From assembly GCA_018287875.1 (NCBI GenBank), contig JAGVVL010000022.1, positions 4,340,001-4,404,000 of the forward strand: a DNA stretch of 64,000 bases, read 5' to 3'. Positions 30,754 through 41,930 of this stretch are shown here, in pieces (positions within the stretch are counted from its first letter, which is position 1; each line of letters opens with the position of its first letter). The notes below the pieces were generated by a model. That model was given only the letters and a program-made list of their open reading frames with translations, was not told where the DNA came from and did no database searches. Both the position numbers and the translations under genes were made by a program. Origin of the DNA: Nigrospora sphaerica. Lineage: Eukaryota > Ascomycota > Sordariomycetes > Amphisphaeriales > Apiosporaceae.

Positions 30754-32707
30754 GCATGTTGAGGTGGCTGCGGGTTGCTCGGCTGACCCATCGAGTTTAT
30801 GACGAGGTTGGGTATCGAGTTGAATTCGCCCAGGTGGGATTGCTGTTGATGTCCGTTGTGCTCGTAATCCATGCCGGGCGAGACGACCTGAGGCGGGCTG
30901 CCGTTCATGTTGGCAAAGGGTGAATTGCTCATCTCGGCCGGCGCGGCGCCGTTCTGCGGACTGCCCGAGTCGGCCGCCATATCGTCCATGCGTGACATGG
31001 GTTGTTGGCTCTGGGGCGTGTAGGGCTCCGTCTTGAATTGCTCCGTCTTGTAGTCCGTCAGCACGGGCGGCTGGGCAATGCCGGCGTTGCCGAAGCCGTC
31101 GAAGATGTCCATGGTGCACAGGTTGTCAGGCACACGCTGCAACATGGGGTTAGTCAGCCGCGGCAGCAGGTCGTTAACCTTGTGCAGCAGCAGCGGCAGG
31201 AGATGGTGGTGCCCGCTGCGGAGAATCGTCACCAGCTGCAGAAGCGCCTGCAGGTGTTGCTGCGGCCCTATCGAGAAGGGATCGCCCGATGAGGGTTGCA
31301 TTGAAAGCACATCGGCCGTGCCGCATGCAATCTCCAAAAGCTTGGCCACCAGCGGCACGCCAAGCAGCGGCGTGCTCGGCGTCTGGAACTGCGTCGTGAG
31401 ACTCATGGCGTCCCGCGGCATGTCGATCGAATACTGGCAGGCCATGTCGTCGCCTGAGGGCACGTAAGTCAGGTTCCAGTGCATCGTCTTCAACCACTGC
31501 TGGTTCACCCGCATGTCGTGCGCGTCCACGCCGTTCATGTACGGCGAATGCTGGATTTCCGACGCCTGCTTTTGCATGTTCTGGAAATGATACGGCGTGA
31601 GTTCACTGCGCGTCTTGTTCCACAGCAGCATGAAGGTGTCGTCGAATGGGCGGAACAAGTTGACCAGACGCACGAAGCTGTGCAGTGTGTGGCCCAAGGG
31701 GTCGGTGGGGTCGTCGGTGAGTGCAGGCGGGTTGACGTCGGCGGGCAGAGACATGGGCCGGTTGAACTTGAGCGCGTGCGACCTGCGAGAATGTTAGTTT
31801 GTGGTCCAGACTTGCACGAGGGTTTCGGATTCTGGCGCCAGGGCGTCGTACCGTTCCGCCATGAAGATCAGCCAGTACAGGCGTCGTAGTCGGGACGACT
31901 CGACGGCGTCGACGTTGACGTATTTCTCCTCGCGCGTCATGCCGCTGATGTAGACAAGCGTGGTGGCTTCGCGAAGGTGGTACCAGGCCTTATCTTGCAG
32001 TTCGAGTGCATAGTAGCAGCCGTAGATGAAGTAGCTGGTGCAGAGGGTGCTGAGCGAGGGGTTCGCAGTGTAGTCGTAGCCCTTGCGCACGCGGAGGACC
32101 TCCTCGAGGAGCAGGTTGCTGGAAGTCATGTTGGCACCGGGGAGTTCGAAGAGCGGATCGTTGCCGGGCATCGTCATGCCGGGCTGTAGTAGGACGAAGG
32201 CGCACAGCGAGGTAACCAGGCAGTAGCCGTCGAGGTCCTGGTCCATGAACATGGCCTGCTGCTCGAGGCGGTGACGGCTGAGAACGGGCAGGATGGAATA
32301 CATGTTGGCGAAGAAGAAGTCGATGCTATTTTTGACGAGCTCACTGGACACCAGGCCCGTGTTGGGCGCCGGTGTGCATGGCGGGCTCTGCATGCCGTTC
32401 ATTCGGCTCTGGACTTTGGCGGACAGGCTGGTGGCGCGCTGCGTCTCGCGCAGCTCGCTAATAACCTTGGCCCGAGAGCCCTTGGGGCCCTTCTTCTGCG
32501 GGATGGCATTGTAGGTACACGTCAATTGCGCCGAGGAGCAGTTGCGGCATGGGTTGACGCCGTCGCACTTGACCTTGCGGCGGTGACAGGCGTCGCACCT
32601 GGAGGAACAGAGTCAGCACAGGCAGTAGAGGGGCCGACGACAGGGTGGCTACGGGTTGGCGGCGCATGGGGCAGAAGAACTCACGCCCTTTTCACTGCGG
32701 TAGACAT
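30306..32707 (-). CDS. Zn2Cys6 transcription factor with fungal-specific regulatory domain and polyglutamine tract
   Basis: Three exons are modelled: 32707-32685, 32598-31852 and 31782-30306, giving 748 aa. The first intron has a GTGAGT donor; the second (GTACGA donor, ACTAACA branch, CTCGCAG acceptor) was chosen because it restores the family sequence MAERSHALKFNRPMSLP. The zinc cluster has cysteines at 9, 12, 19, 25, 28 and 35 (CDACHRRKVKCDGVNPC), split by the first intron. It is followed by a linker PQKKGPKGSRAKVISELRE like that of the MAL-activator/sugar-utilisation group of regulators. The middle homology region includes VNLFRPFDDTFMLLWNKTR. The C-terminal third is Gln/Pro/Met-rich with a run of thirteen Gln, a likely activation region. 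Target genes are unknown; a link to disaccharide use is inference from the linker only. It has the largest flanking gene-free regions in the window. Confidence 0.87.
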
Positions 32708-35700
32708 GGTGCTGCCGACCGCGTGGTAATTGCCTGGTGGCTCCAGTCCAGTCCAGCAAGGGGGGGGGGGGGATAGAAAAGAAAGTAATCAGAAATCAGA
32801 CAGGCGTTTCGGCAGAGACAGCAACGACCTCACGAGGGCGTTTTGTCGCTGTTGGGATTCGCGATGATGAGGGTGATGAAGCGTGGTAGAGAGACAGATG
32901 GAGGGGATAGCACCACCCGTCACACGACACACTTCCGTCGGATGACACAGGCGCACAAACGCTCCACGGGCGGGACTGCGGAGAGTTTGGTACGAATGGA
33001 AGACGTGGGAGGGGAAGAGGGCGTGTGGAAAGGAAGCGTTCGTTAATCGGCCCGTCGCTGAGAGAAAGGCGGAGGAGCAACCTTCATTTGCCCAAAACGC
33101 GGGGACCCAAAGTCCGGGGGCTGGTGGTTGCTCGAGCGGCCACGGTTACCGGGAAGCAGGGCTTGTGGGTTCGGGACAGCGTCTGGTTGGCGAGAGAGCA
33201 AACAGACGCGGGCGGAAGCGAGAGAACAGTCGTCGGCGTCGGCGACGTTCAAGGAGAGACTATCGTGAAGAACAACGACAAGCCGGAAGACATGGGAGAG
33301 GCAAAGTGGATGAGGAGGGAGGAGAAGGATTTGATGGGCGGGACAGGGGGAAGACAATTGTATGGAGCAGAGGCAACAGCCGTGGCAGTGACGGGCAGGA
33401 GAGGGCGAAATGAAGAGGAAAACACCGCACACAGGAAGCGGGTGGGCGGAGGCAGAAACGTCTCCCGGCTGGAGTGGTCGAATCGGGTAAAGCGACCAAG
33501 GCGCTAGTCAGAAACTTATTCAAGCCTTGGAGCGCTGGGCTGGGCGTGGCCGGGGGGAGGAGAGGGAAGGAGCGGAGGTTGTCGAATGCCCACTGTGGCC
33601 ACTACCGTGATCGTGATGAAGAGGCAGATGGTGCGAACAGGGGTGGGCGAGGGATGGGCGGGGGCCGCTTAGAAGACTGTGCGTCGTTTGCAAGCACTGG
33701 CAAGGCCGGAGGGAACGAGGCGGCTGGGCGGGTACTGCCAGGCAAACTCACACACGGGCCTCGGTGAGCAATGCTGACGGCTGTTGCACGAGGTTTCTTT
33801 ACCGTGCCGAGGTCCAGAGGGGACACTGTGACACTAACCTAAGTACGAGTACGAGTGGATGCCGGAGACGAGGGCTGGGTCAAGTTGGTGTGAAGGCGTC
33901 TCCATGTACTCTACTCATGGTGGTGGCTTCCCAGCCCATCAGCGGTTCATTGGTAGCGATCGAGCCGTCAGCCTCCGCGACCACTAGCAACCAGCGGAAC
34001 GTCTCGGTTGCTTCCTCTATGCAAGGTGAAATGGATGCTGGGTCACGGTTTGTTGGGGAAGAGATGGGGCCGCTCGTCATCGGTTGCCGTCGTTGGCCTC
34101 GATGTTAGAGAATAGTCGGGTACATGGCGCACAACGGTGGTAGCTATGGATGCCCCGCGTCTTCCCAGCGGATTTGTTGTGGATGGTAGAGAGAAAAAGT
34201 GAGAGCGCGCGCGCGACAGAAGGGAGCTCGAGTTGTAGGGCTGCCGGGCGAGGGCGGATCGTCGCAGCCATGTCTCTGCCAGCGTAGAGCAGCGTCAGAC
34301 AACGCAAGCCTCCCAGAGCCTCGGGTCCGTGAGACGGTGAGGATGCAATGCAAAGGAAGCCCAACCGAGGGCGGGAATGCAGGCGGGCAGACTGCTTTTC
34401 GCTGGGTTCCCCATCGGGGAATAGGGTAGACACAGGCAGACAGACAAGACACACTGCACATCTGCGGCAGACAGCCGTTGCCGGCGCGGGCACGGGCAGG
34501 GAGACCAGCGGCAAGAATATCCCTACGGGATTTACTTGGTTCTGCCGGAGTGGTCCTGAAGGGCCGTCGTCCGGCGCTTTCCCGTCCCTCTGGCCGACCT
34601 CATGGGCCTCGGAACCAGGCGCGAGAGGTTTCCTACCTACGGATTACTTACCTCAGCTACCTAGGTACTCTGTATCCTCCTTTAGGTAAGGAGGTCATGG
34701 TATGTACAGCCACATGTACATGCCAGACGTCCAACAGTCTCGTGCGAGTCCACCCGTCGATCCCGTTTATGCCCTCCCATCCCTGGATACTGCCATGGAT
34801 GCTACGCGAGGCATACCTACCTGTGTGTCCATCCACTACCAGCCGCGTACGGCAGGTATGACAGTTGGTACCACGCAGGACCGAACTGACCATAGGCCGT
34901 ATGGCCTCTCTGATCATGTCATGGATTCTGGGAACCATGCTTCCGCCAGCTGAAAGGTCAATCTCAGTTGTTCATTGGCTGGGCAACTGGCGTCGGATGT
35001 TGCCTGGACGGCAACGCTCTTTGTTCGCGCAGGCTTCCTGGCTTCCATTGCATCGGCGCTATCCCCCATGCGGGCAACAGGCGAACATCCATTCGGTTTT
35101 TCCATAGCTCGGCCGTCGCCGCCATCCACGGGCCCGGGGCGGGTGATGGAGGCTGCAGCGCATCCCATCCCATCCCTTACCACCCGTACGTACGGAGTAC
35201 GTCCACCACCAATACAGGCCCCAAACTGCGACGGTTACTGTGGCAGGGTGGAGGACGTACAGCGTGGCTGGCTGGCGGACCAGATGCACCCATGCAGATG
35301 CAATGCGGCGGCTCCTGCACTAGTTACAGCGCATCCCATGGGATGGATCTTGTGTTAGAGCTGGGAGGCAGGGGTTCCGGACGCCTGTTTTGCCCTAAGT
35401 ATCCCATTCCGCGGTGGATACGTCCGGCTTCCGCACCTTGGTTCACGTCCAGTTGCGTACACGGTCGTTGGGTGCCCCTGCGGGCTTCACGGCTCCCGGC
35501 AAGCTCACTGTTGCAACTTGGGCATTTGGGCATCGCCGGCAGAGGCAGGCTAGCTCCATTTCCAGCCCTGGCGTAGAGACTGGACCGCTATCCATTTGGA
35601 CCGCCCCGGGGCCGGTCAGGGGCCCCGGGCCTGTTGCCTCGAAGAGGGGCAGACTCGCCGAAGGCGTGTGTGCCCACACTCAAGCGGGCTGGCTCAGCCG

Positions 35701-38700
35701 GTGTACTTTTCTACCCCCCCCCCCCCCCCTCCTCTTTCCGCCGTCGATGACGCTGATATGCGACGGGATGCGACGGCAGACAATGTGTGGAAGTGACCGA
35801 CTTTTGCATCGGCCCAGAAGCTCGATTCGAACCCTCTCCTCCGTCCTTCGAGCCAGTGGGACGGACAGACAGTCGGTTGAGCGTGGCTGCTGAAAGAATC
35901 TGCTGCTGCGCCCCCGCCAAACGTTCTGGGGCTAGCGCCATCAGCCATCAGCTGGCCCTCGCCCAATCGCCTGCCGGCTGCTCCCAGAATAGATGGCGTC
36001 GATCCTGCTCGTTCCAGGCTCGATCGCCGCTTTCCACGCTTTTGCCATGCACAAATTGACTCGTTTCCGTTTTCCCGTGCACCCGTTTCGGTCTGCCCGT
36101 CGTGACGGTTTGGCAGCGCTGCTGGAGGCTCCCGAATCGCTCTCTCCCTTCTCTTGGCCACCAAAAATCCCCAGATCAGCAAAAGGGAAGACGGAAATGC
36201 TTGGGGCCCTCCGACCATTTTGTTCTGGTTTGTTTTGCCCGCAGGCGATTGCACGCACATGGCGTCATCAACCAAGTCGAGCGTGAACCATGAGCCACCT
36301 CTGCCGATTTGCCCTCGGCATTTCGGCTGGGACCGTACGGACCGCAATATCGTACGTGAGTGGGTGCCAGGGCGTCGCGACCGGCCGGGGGCGCCTTGTG
36401 GTCCGAGGAGATGGCATGATGTGTGTGTGTGCCGGCTCACATACTAAGTAGCTGGGAGCCTGCCCGCCCGCCTGCCAGCTGCTACTACTGCACGGAACAA
36501 AAATTCTCCAAGCTTCGCTCCGTCGGGGGCTGGGTCTCATTGTACACAGTAGGCATGTCGTTTTTGAAAGATTGGCACCCTAACTACTTTGTGGGGAAGG
36601 GTAGCCATCAGTGCTGAGAACGTCGTATGTACGGAGGCGTACCCTTGATACTGCGCCAGCAGCTGCTGCTCCAGTCGCCGCGCAACCACGTCAACGCCAT
36701 AGCGGCGACTTTAAACTAGCATCCATTCGACCCTCTCCCATCTTATCCGTTGCGGTTGGTGCTACGGCCATCTGGTCGTGTAGCCCGACACTATCGGCTA
36801 TCCTACCCACCTCTCGCGCGATCCGGTGGAAGAACGACATCGGGAAAGGGCCAAGCCCACCCTCGGGCTCATTTCCCCCTCCCGACGCCTTCTCCTCTCC
36901 CCCGGATCTCAGCCTCTGGGCTCGTCCTCTTCCCCCGCGATTTCGCACTGCTCGTTGGCAGACGTCGGCCCGATTGCCACGTCGGGGCCTTTCGTCTGCA
37001 TCTGCAACCGCCTATATGCGGCAGCTGCTATAACAACGCCTTTGGGGAATACCATCTACCTCCGACCCATGTCTGGGAGCTTGACAGGCTGCAGCATGCT
37101 ACAACCTTGCTCGTATGCGCGAGGAACATCCAGTCGTAATGGCGGGACGTACGGGGGCAAGGGGATCTGCCAAGATCAGACCGCTTTCAGCATTGAATTT
37201 GGATAAAATCAGTTGTCGCCAGTATAATGCCCATTGCCTATCCCATCCCCATCGAGCAACCAACCCCGTCAGCCCGGACCCTCTCTCTCCCTTCCCAGCA
37301 TCGCGTCTTCCCCCACAAGGAGCCACAGGCACCATTGTTTGATTAGCTGGCCGGCGTCCCGCTGGCGTCGCTGGGCGCGCGCCGCCGTCCTTTCCAGAAT
37401 ACCTCTAATCCATGGTTCAGTTCCCGTCCCCTACAGAAAGAATGGGAATGTCTCCCCCTTCGGCCGTTGACCGACATGTCATGCTGGCCACACGCAACCC
37501 ACCTCAGCGAATAGCTTCTTCTTTCCCGCTTACATTATCGATAGATGGCCACGAAAGGTAGAAGCGGAGAGAGCCGTGTCAGCCAGCTGGCGTGCTGACT
37601 ATCTGACTGCCTGCCTACCTACGCAACGCCTATATCGAAGCCGGTATGGTAATTGCAGTTTGCGTAAGCCCACTTTGTTGGGCTACTACCTCGAGGGCTC
37701 GCAGGTAGATCGCCATTGACCGTCTCTCTTTCGGGCAAGCCCACGCGCGCGCCCACGCGCGCAGCCGTTTGGCCCATCACCACCATCGGGCAGCATGCCA
37801 AGTTCGGCCTCTCCCATTTCTTCATTCTCATCCCGTTACCGGCCCTCTTCCCAACACGGAAATTGGTTTCAGACCCGTGACGTCCGGTGTGGGAATTCCG
37901 ATGTCCCCTCCCACCTTCCCCTTCCCCTTCCCTTTCCCCTTCCCCTTCCTCCTCCTCGCCCCCCTTTCGCCGGTGCCGCGCGCTGCCCCGTGTTCAGCCC
38001 TGCGCAATAACCCCCCTCCGTATGGGCCAACTGCATTTTCCCTCCCATGCACACGAAACATAAAAACACACTAGTCACCCTGGTAGCGTTGGGTGCGAAG
38101 AGTAAGACCAAAAGGCAAAAGTCGGTATGAAAGCCTTTCATCAGCCCCAAATGGATACTATCGACGTGGCCGGGCCCCGTACAGTGAGGCCACGCTACTC
38201 CCGGTAGTTCTGCCTACTCGTCTTTGGAGGGCGGGGGGGGGTTTGCGGCCGGACGAAGGGAGGAGCGAAGAAAGCGAAGATGGCGCGCAGAACGCCGGAG
38301 GAGAGGGCGACCTTGGAGAGCCCAGTGACACGGCGTTTGGAGGGAATGGTCTACGGGCAGTCCGTTCCCGCGGATGGCAACAAGCGTGCCCCCGTCCCGA
38401 TGCCATCGTATGTACGCGGCCCTCGTCGGCGACTACGGCGAAACGCCCCAGGTCAGGTGAGGCTGGACTGACGCGTGTAGGCGTATGCGTACGTGTGCTT
38501 GGGCGCATGCGCCCTTCTTGTTGAGCGACGAATAGGGTTACTTTCGCCGATTCTGTACCGGCAGAGCCCGTCCCAACACTTGCGCGCGCCTCCATGTCGT
38601 CTTACAGAAGCAACTCACCCTTCTGGAGCGGGCGCTCGGTGTTCTTTCGAGTTGGGCTGGCTGGCCCGCCCCTTCCCATCAGCCGCCTCCCCCCGCCCCG

Positions 38701-39869
38701 TAAGGAGCAGCCGTTCGCGCCGTCCCTTCCCTTTCCCGGGGGCCGGAAGCCACCTTCTCCCCCCGGCCCCCTTCGCCTCTTCTCTCCGTTTCCGTCACCG
38801 ACAGGCGTCCGGTACGAGCAGCGGTCACCACTTCCGCAGGCACCCTTTCCGCGACGACTGACGGTGGCGGCTGGCCTTGAATGCGGATACGAAGGGAGGG
38901 CGGCGGCCGCGGCTCCACGGCCGGGCCGATAAGTCCCTTCCCCCTCGCGACTTGCAAGGCGCGGGCGGGCCCCGGTTTGGGTATCGATAGGTTTCTGCCC
39001 CCAGGAACCGCTCAGGGACGGCGCCTCACCCCACGTGTGCTGTGAAAATATTAAAGGTAGCGTCGCGGTCAAGCGGCGGGCCAAGGGCAGTATGAAGCAG
39101 CACATGATAAGACAGAAAAGAAAAGTCGGGGCGCCGGCGCCCACGATACTCAGCCCGTCCATCGGCGAGGCATTATCGGGCCCCTGATGAAGTTGATCGT
39201 GATGGCGAGCTTGATGGGGCATCAGCAGGTAGTGGCTGACACACTCCTTGGCGGGCTGGCGGTGGCGGGTCCTGATGCTGTACCTGGGGGGCCGCTGACC
39301 CGGCGGCGACTCCCGAGAGTTCGCGATGCTCACCGTGGGCGGCCACCGGCGCGCGGTCGGTGGCGCCCGCGGACCCCGAACCGACCATCAATAAACGTTG
39401 TTTTAGTGGCGTGCCGTCGATGCTGGGAAGGGGGACCTCGCGTAAGGTTCGACGGGACCGCCATGTGGCCGGCGGCGTGCCCACCCGATAGCCGCCAGAG
39501 TTTCGATATCCGGTATCCTGGCTTTGAGTTTCGCGGCGTGGCGCCTGCATCACGCACTGTGCGCCGAGGGACACTCTATTGTGCCTTCGCCTGGGGACTA
39601 TAAGGTTACGGGCGCTCGTATAGGGCGGCCGTTAAGGTGCTTATTAAATAGCTGGACCCTGCAGCCGCGAAAGGCGGCAGCATGATGCGAGCACGGCCTG
39701 GGGTATTTGGGATGACGGTGGCGGCGGGAAAACCTACCACTGAAAAGCATACGCGAGATGACAAAGGATCGCGTGCGTGTCAATGTTTATTAGATGCTAA
39801 GTGCGGGATTTACACGACAGCGAAGCTCTAGACCAGTCCGATCTACCCAAGGGGTTCTCCTGGCCTCCC
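32708..39869. other. Gene-free block of about 7.2 kb upstream of the Zn2Cys6 gene
   Basis: No convincing coding sequence on either strand. It contains the promoter and probable leader of the regulator (G run at 32760-32772), a hairpin CCTCCTT/AAGGAGG at 34676-34694, the palindrome CCGTACGTACGG near 35184, a C run at 35714-35729, and a CCTTCC-type repeat at about 37917-37950. The far end is the 3' flank of the RNase T2 gene. Frames such as 38602-39333 are compositional. Confidence 0.5.
34676..34694. repeat. Perfect 7-bp hairpin next to TACCTAGGTA palindrome
   Basis: CCTCCTT, a five-base loop and AAGGAGG form a perfect stem. A TACCTAGGTA palindrome lies about 10-20 bases upstream. Function unknown. 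Confidence 0.6.
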
Positions 39870-40890
39870 CTACCCCACCAGGCCGTGCTTCTTCTGCCGC
39901 TTGGGCAGGTAGCGGACCTGCTGGGCGCAGTTGCCGTGGTCGCCCTTGAAGCTGTCCTGGGCCGGGACGAACTGGCCGCTCTGCAGGCTGCCCTGGACGA
40001 AGTAGACGTACCAGACCTCGTGCAGGACGTTGTGGTGGCGGCCGCCGCACTTGAGGATGACGCGGCCACCGCTGAAGGCCGAAAGGGCGGCCTGGATCCG
40101 GTTCAGGTCGTACGTCTTGCCGTAGTCGGGCACGACATCCGCCTGCGCGAGCGCGTAGTACGTGTCAAGCATGCGGAAGAGCCCAAAGGCCCGCTCGAAG
40201 TAGTCGACCACCTCGAGGCCCGGCTTGTAGTTGTCGCCGTAGCACGCCGGCGCCAGCGTGTTGATGCACGACGCGTGCTTATTGTACTCGTGCGCCCAGA
40301 GGTGCTCGTTGGTGCCGCTGTTTGGGGGGAAGGGAAGAGGGTGGAGGGTTAGTTCCCGTATCGACGTGGTGGTGGTGTGTGCGCTGTTTTGGGGGGAGGG
40401 GAGCGGATACTCACTACGAGGCGACCCAGTAGCGCTCCATGTTCTCCAGCAGGCCGGTCTGGTTGTACTGCTTCAGGGTGTCGGTGATGTTATCGAAGCG
40501 CGGCGTCATGCCGCAGTACTGGTCGTAGGAGCCGTCGCAGAGATCGGGCCAGAGCCCATGCAGGGTCCAGTCCTGTTCGGAGCCGCCAACGTGCACCGTG
40601 TCGTCCCAGAACTGCGTCAGCAGCAGGCGGCCGCCGGGGTAGATGAAGCAGCAGGAATCGGTCCGCGTCTGGTTGTGGCAGCTCATGGGACCGTCGATGG
40701 GGCACGAGGGCGTGCCCGTGAGGGGCTCGTACGGCGTTACACCAACGGGGGTGAAGGGGGCCGAGGCCGAGCCGTCGCCGGCCTGAACATGGCCGGTGGG
40801 GCCGGAGAAGTCGGGGTTCTGCAGGGGCACCTGCGAGAACAAGGTGCTCGCGTAGGCGAAGAGCGACCGGATGGAATTTGCGGGCGCCAT
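39870..40890 (-). CDS. Ribonuclease T2 family endoribonuclease
   Basis: RNase T2 enzymes cut single-stranded RNA through a 2',3'-cyclic phosphate and are usually secreted or vacuolar in fungi. Two exons, 40890-40415 and 40317-39870, join a split Tyr codon across an intron with a GTGAGT donor and CAG acceptor, giving 307 aa. Conserved site I is WTLHGLWPD with catalytic His at about residue 111; site II is EHLWAHEYNKHASC (residues 163-176) with the His, Glu, Lys and His expected for catalysis. Several cysteines fit the family's disulfides, and NQT/NIT sequons are present. The N-terminus MAPANSIRSLFAYASTLFS is only a weak signal peptide; an upstream in-frame ATG at 41073 adds a Leu/Arg-rich repeat reading and a hydrophobic VRIIINTVIVIPIAPL, so secretion via the longer start cannot be excluded. 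The C-terminus ends with a basic tail. Confidence 0.92.
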
Positions 40891-41930
40891 ACTGAGAGGC
40901 GCGATGGGGATGACGATAACGGTGTTGATGATGATGCGAACAGGACGAAACGCGACGAAAAGGGGGAGGGAGGAAGAGCCGATGTAGCAGGTCGTTAGTT
41001 GAAGCTCCGGTTCAGGCCCCAGGCTCAGGCGCAGGCGCAGGCGCAGGCACTGTGACGTGCTCCCCGCGCCCACGGGGGATGCCTAGTCTGAATGACTGGA
41101 TGGACGTGCTCTAATAAGGGGTGCTTAGGTAAGTGGCACGGGGTTCAACTGGCGATAAGGTAAGGCTGAAGTGAACCCACCCCAAGGACACCTGACGGGG
41201 ACTTTGGAAGTGTGCCCTGTGATGGAGTTGGCTGCGTCTGATTGGTCCCTCCACCAAAAGACAACCCTCAGTACGCTTTCCGTCTCTCGCTTTCCCTCGC
41301 CATCTGGGGATGGCAGGGCAACCTCCCAACCACCTAAGACCATCATTGGCTCGGCTCGTGCTCGTGCCTGAAATGAAGACGAAAGGAGAGCGACGCCGAG
41401 AGGCAGTGCCGACGCGCTGCCCCCGTGGTGCGCGCGGGTCGCACCGCCTTCCCAACGCCTCCTTCGACTCTCTTCCGTGTTGCCGGAATTCATGGCGCTG
41501 ATTGACTCGCACCGCATCGCTGCGCTGCTTGGGCCCGTTGCCAAGCCCTGGGGACTGGTCCGCTCGCTGGAATGACTCCTATCGCCCGGGCAAGGCTGGG
41601 CTCGGCTGGGCCAGCGTGCGCAGCTGAGGGCCGTCTGGCTGCCGCGAGCCGTGCCGTCTTTGCCGTGCTCGATGAATAAGACTTCGTCGGTGGGCCTGGG
41701 CGGGTCCCCGGCCGCCCGCGAGATGGCCACCCAAGCCCTGCTTCCTGCGTTTCTGGGCCTCTTAAGGACGCGCGTCTGTCAGATCCGAAGGGAAGAACTG
41801 CGTCTTGCCCCTGGGGGAATCAGCGAGACCTCTTGGCCTTTAAAAGGACAACCTGCCGCTAGCCTCGCCCGCCCGTCCGCCCTGGCCCTGTGCCTGTGCC
41901 TCTGTCGCCCTGCTCAGGTCTCGACTATAG
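40891..41930. promoter_or_regulatory. Divergent promoter region of RNase T2 and OPT genes
   Basis: About 1 kb separates the two divergent start codons. It includes four AGGCGC-type hexamers at about 41026-41051, an ATTGG (CCAAT-box) at 41241, and a TTTAAA string near 41840. No gene was recognised within. Confidence 0.4.

Noticed and set aside
31783..31851. Reading the Zn2Cys6 gene straight through to a stop at 31794
   Set aside because: A GTACGA...CTCGCAG intron restores the conserved family sequence and joins both long frames into one regulator.
35820..35850. GATTCGAACCC, a possible tRNA T-arm on the minus strand
   Set aside because: The T stem does not pair and no D-arm or acceptor stem can be folded around it.
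38602..39333. 243-codon minus-strand frame
   Set aside because: One hydrophobic stretch but otherwise compositional; no conserved motif and it overlaps similar frames on the other strand.
41023..41073. Upstream start of the RNase T2 gene at 41073
   Set aside because: The extension is the translation of an AGGCGC-type hexamer repeat and is unlike a signal peptide at its start; the ATG at 40890 is preferred, though not proven.
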